Shown in pieces: positions 4,882 through 5,139 of a DNA stretch of 5,139 nt (the first letter of the stretch is position 1; each line of letters starts with the position of its first letter). Both the position numbers and the translations under genes were made by a program. Under the pieces are notes generated by a model, which saw nothing but the letters and a program-made list of their open reading frames with translations, was not told where the DNA came from and ran no database searches. Origin of the DNA: an uncultured Collinsella sp. (GTDB lineage: Bacteria; Actinomycetota; Coriobacteriia; Coriobacteriales; Coriobacteriaceae). Location of the stretch: contig CABSDO010000117.1 in the NCBI GenBank assembly GCA_902476475.1, forward strand, positions 1-5,139, in the 5' to 3' direction.

Positions 4882-5139
4882 ATGTGCGATTGCACAGATC
4901 ATAAGGACGAGATCCCTGTCTACGACGCGCAGGCCATTGAGTCCCGATGGATGAAGGCCTGGGAGGACTCCAACCTCTTTGCCGTCGACACCGACGACAG
5001 CAAGCCCAAGAAGTACGTGCTCGAGATGTTCCCGTATCCGTCGGGCGACCTGCACATGGGCCACGCACGCAACTATACCATCGGCGATGCCATGGCCCGT
5101 CAGGCCCGCATGCGCGGCTACGACGTGCTGCACCCCATC
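4882..5139 (+). CDS. leuS: Leucyl-tRNA synthetase, N-terminal part
   Basis: Class I aminoacyl-tRNA synthetase that charges tRNA-Leu with leucine in the cytoplasm. Only the first 86 codons are in the window; the gene runs off the right edge in frame. The signature region is clear: YVLEMFPYPSGDLHMGHARN (residues 45-64) with the ATP-binding HIGH motif as HMGH (58-61), then YTIGDAMARQARMRGYDVLHPI. The N-terminus MCDCTDHKDEIPVYDAQAIE is somewhat longer than in typical bacterial LeuS, which begin close to the helix around IESRWMKAW. The start is well fixed by AAGGAG (4871-4876) 5 nt before the ATG. A long hairpin fills the leader and may govern expression. The KMSKS motif, editing domain and anticodon-binding domain would lie beyond the window. 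Identity is very sure. Confidence 0.97.
   Translation, partial: MCDCTDHKDEIPVYDAQAIESRWMKAWEDSNLFAVDTDDSKPKKYVLEMFPYPSGDLHMGHARNYTIGDAMARQARMRGYDVLHPI

Overview
The window carries five protein genes and looks like chromosome of a moderately high-GC actinobacterium. Gene content and codon use point to the Coriobacteriia, probably Collinsella or a close relative; this is inferred from sequence character and not confirmed by a search. No rRNA, tRNA, CRISPR array, transposase or prophage gene is visible.

Layout, left to right. (1) 1-1371 (+): GH32 beta-fructosidase / sucrose-6-phosphate hydrolase, cut by the left edge and closed by a textbook intrinsic terminator (1410-1449). (2) 1468-2472 (+): a cystathionine-gamma-synthase-fold protein that has lost the PLP lysine and its phosphate-binding neighbours, so it is probably a pseudoenzyme. 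(3) 2462-2815 (-): a single-domain ModE-type winged-helix regulator whose 3' end overlaps the PLP-fold gene by 11 bp. (4) 3000-4511 (+): IMP dehydrogenase (guaB) of an unusual subtype, matching the protozoan Tritrichomonas foetus enzyme in length and active-site numbering as I recall that protein. (5) 4882-5139 (+): the first 86 codons of leucyl-tRNA synthetase (leuS).

The regulator and guaB diverge from a 184-bp gap with overlapping candidate promoters. The 370-bp gap between guaB and leuS is rich in structure. It holds an imperfect REP-like palindrome (4517-4610), two small hairpins (4611-4657), a perfect 14-bp hairpin that probably ends guaB transcription (4671-4705), an extended -10 promoter candidate (4714-4722), and a large hairpin with a perfect 29-bp stem (4740-4858) that can extend almost from the predicted leuS transcription start to its ribosome binding site.

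The genes do not form one pathway. Sucrose use, a possible regulatory or relict PLP-fold protein, guanine nucleotide synthesis and tRNA charging appear to be separate units. guaB and leuS favour C-ending codons strongly (ATC, GTC, GAC, AAG), as expected for high expression; the GH32 and PLP-fold genes use a looser mix with many T- and G-ending codons. The items most worth following are the leuS leader hairpin, the parasite-like IMPDH, and the lysine-less PLP-fold protein.
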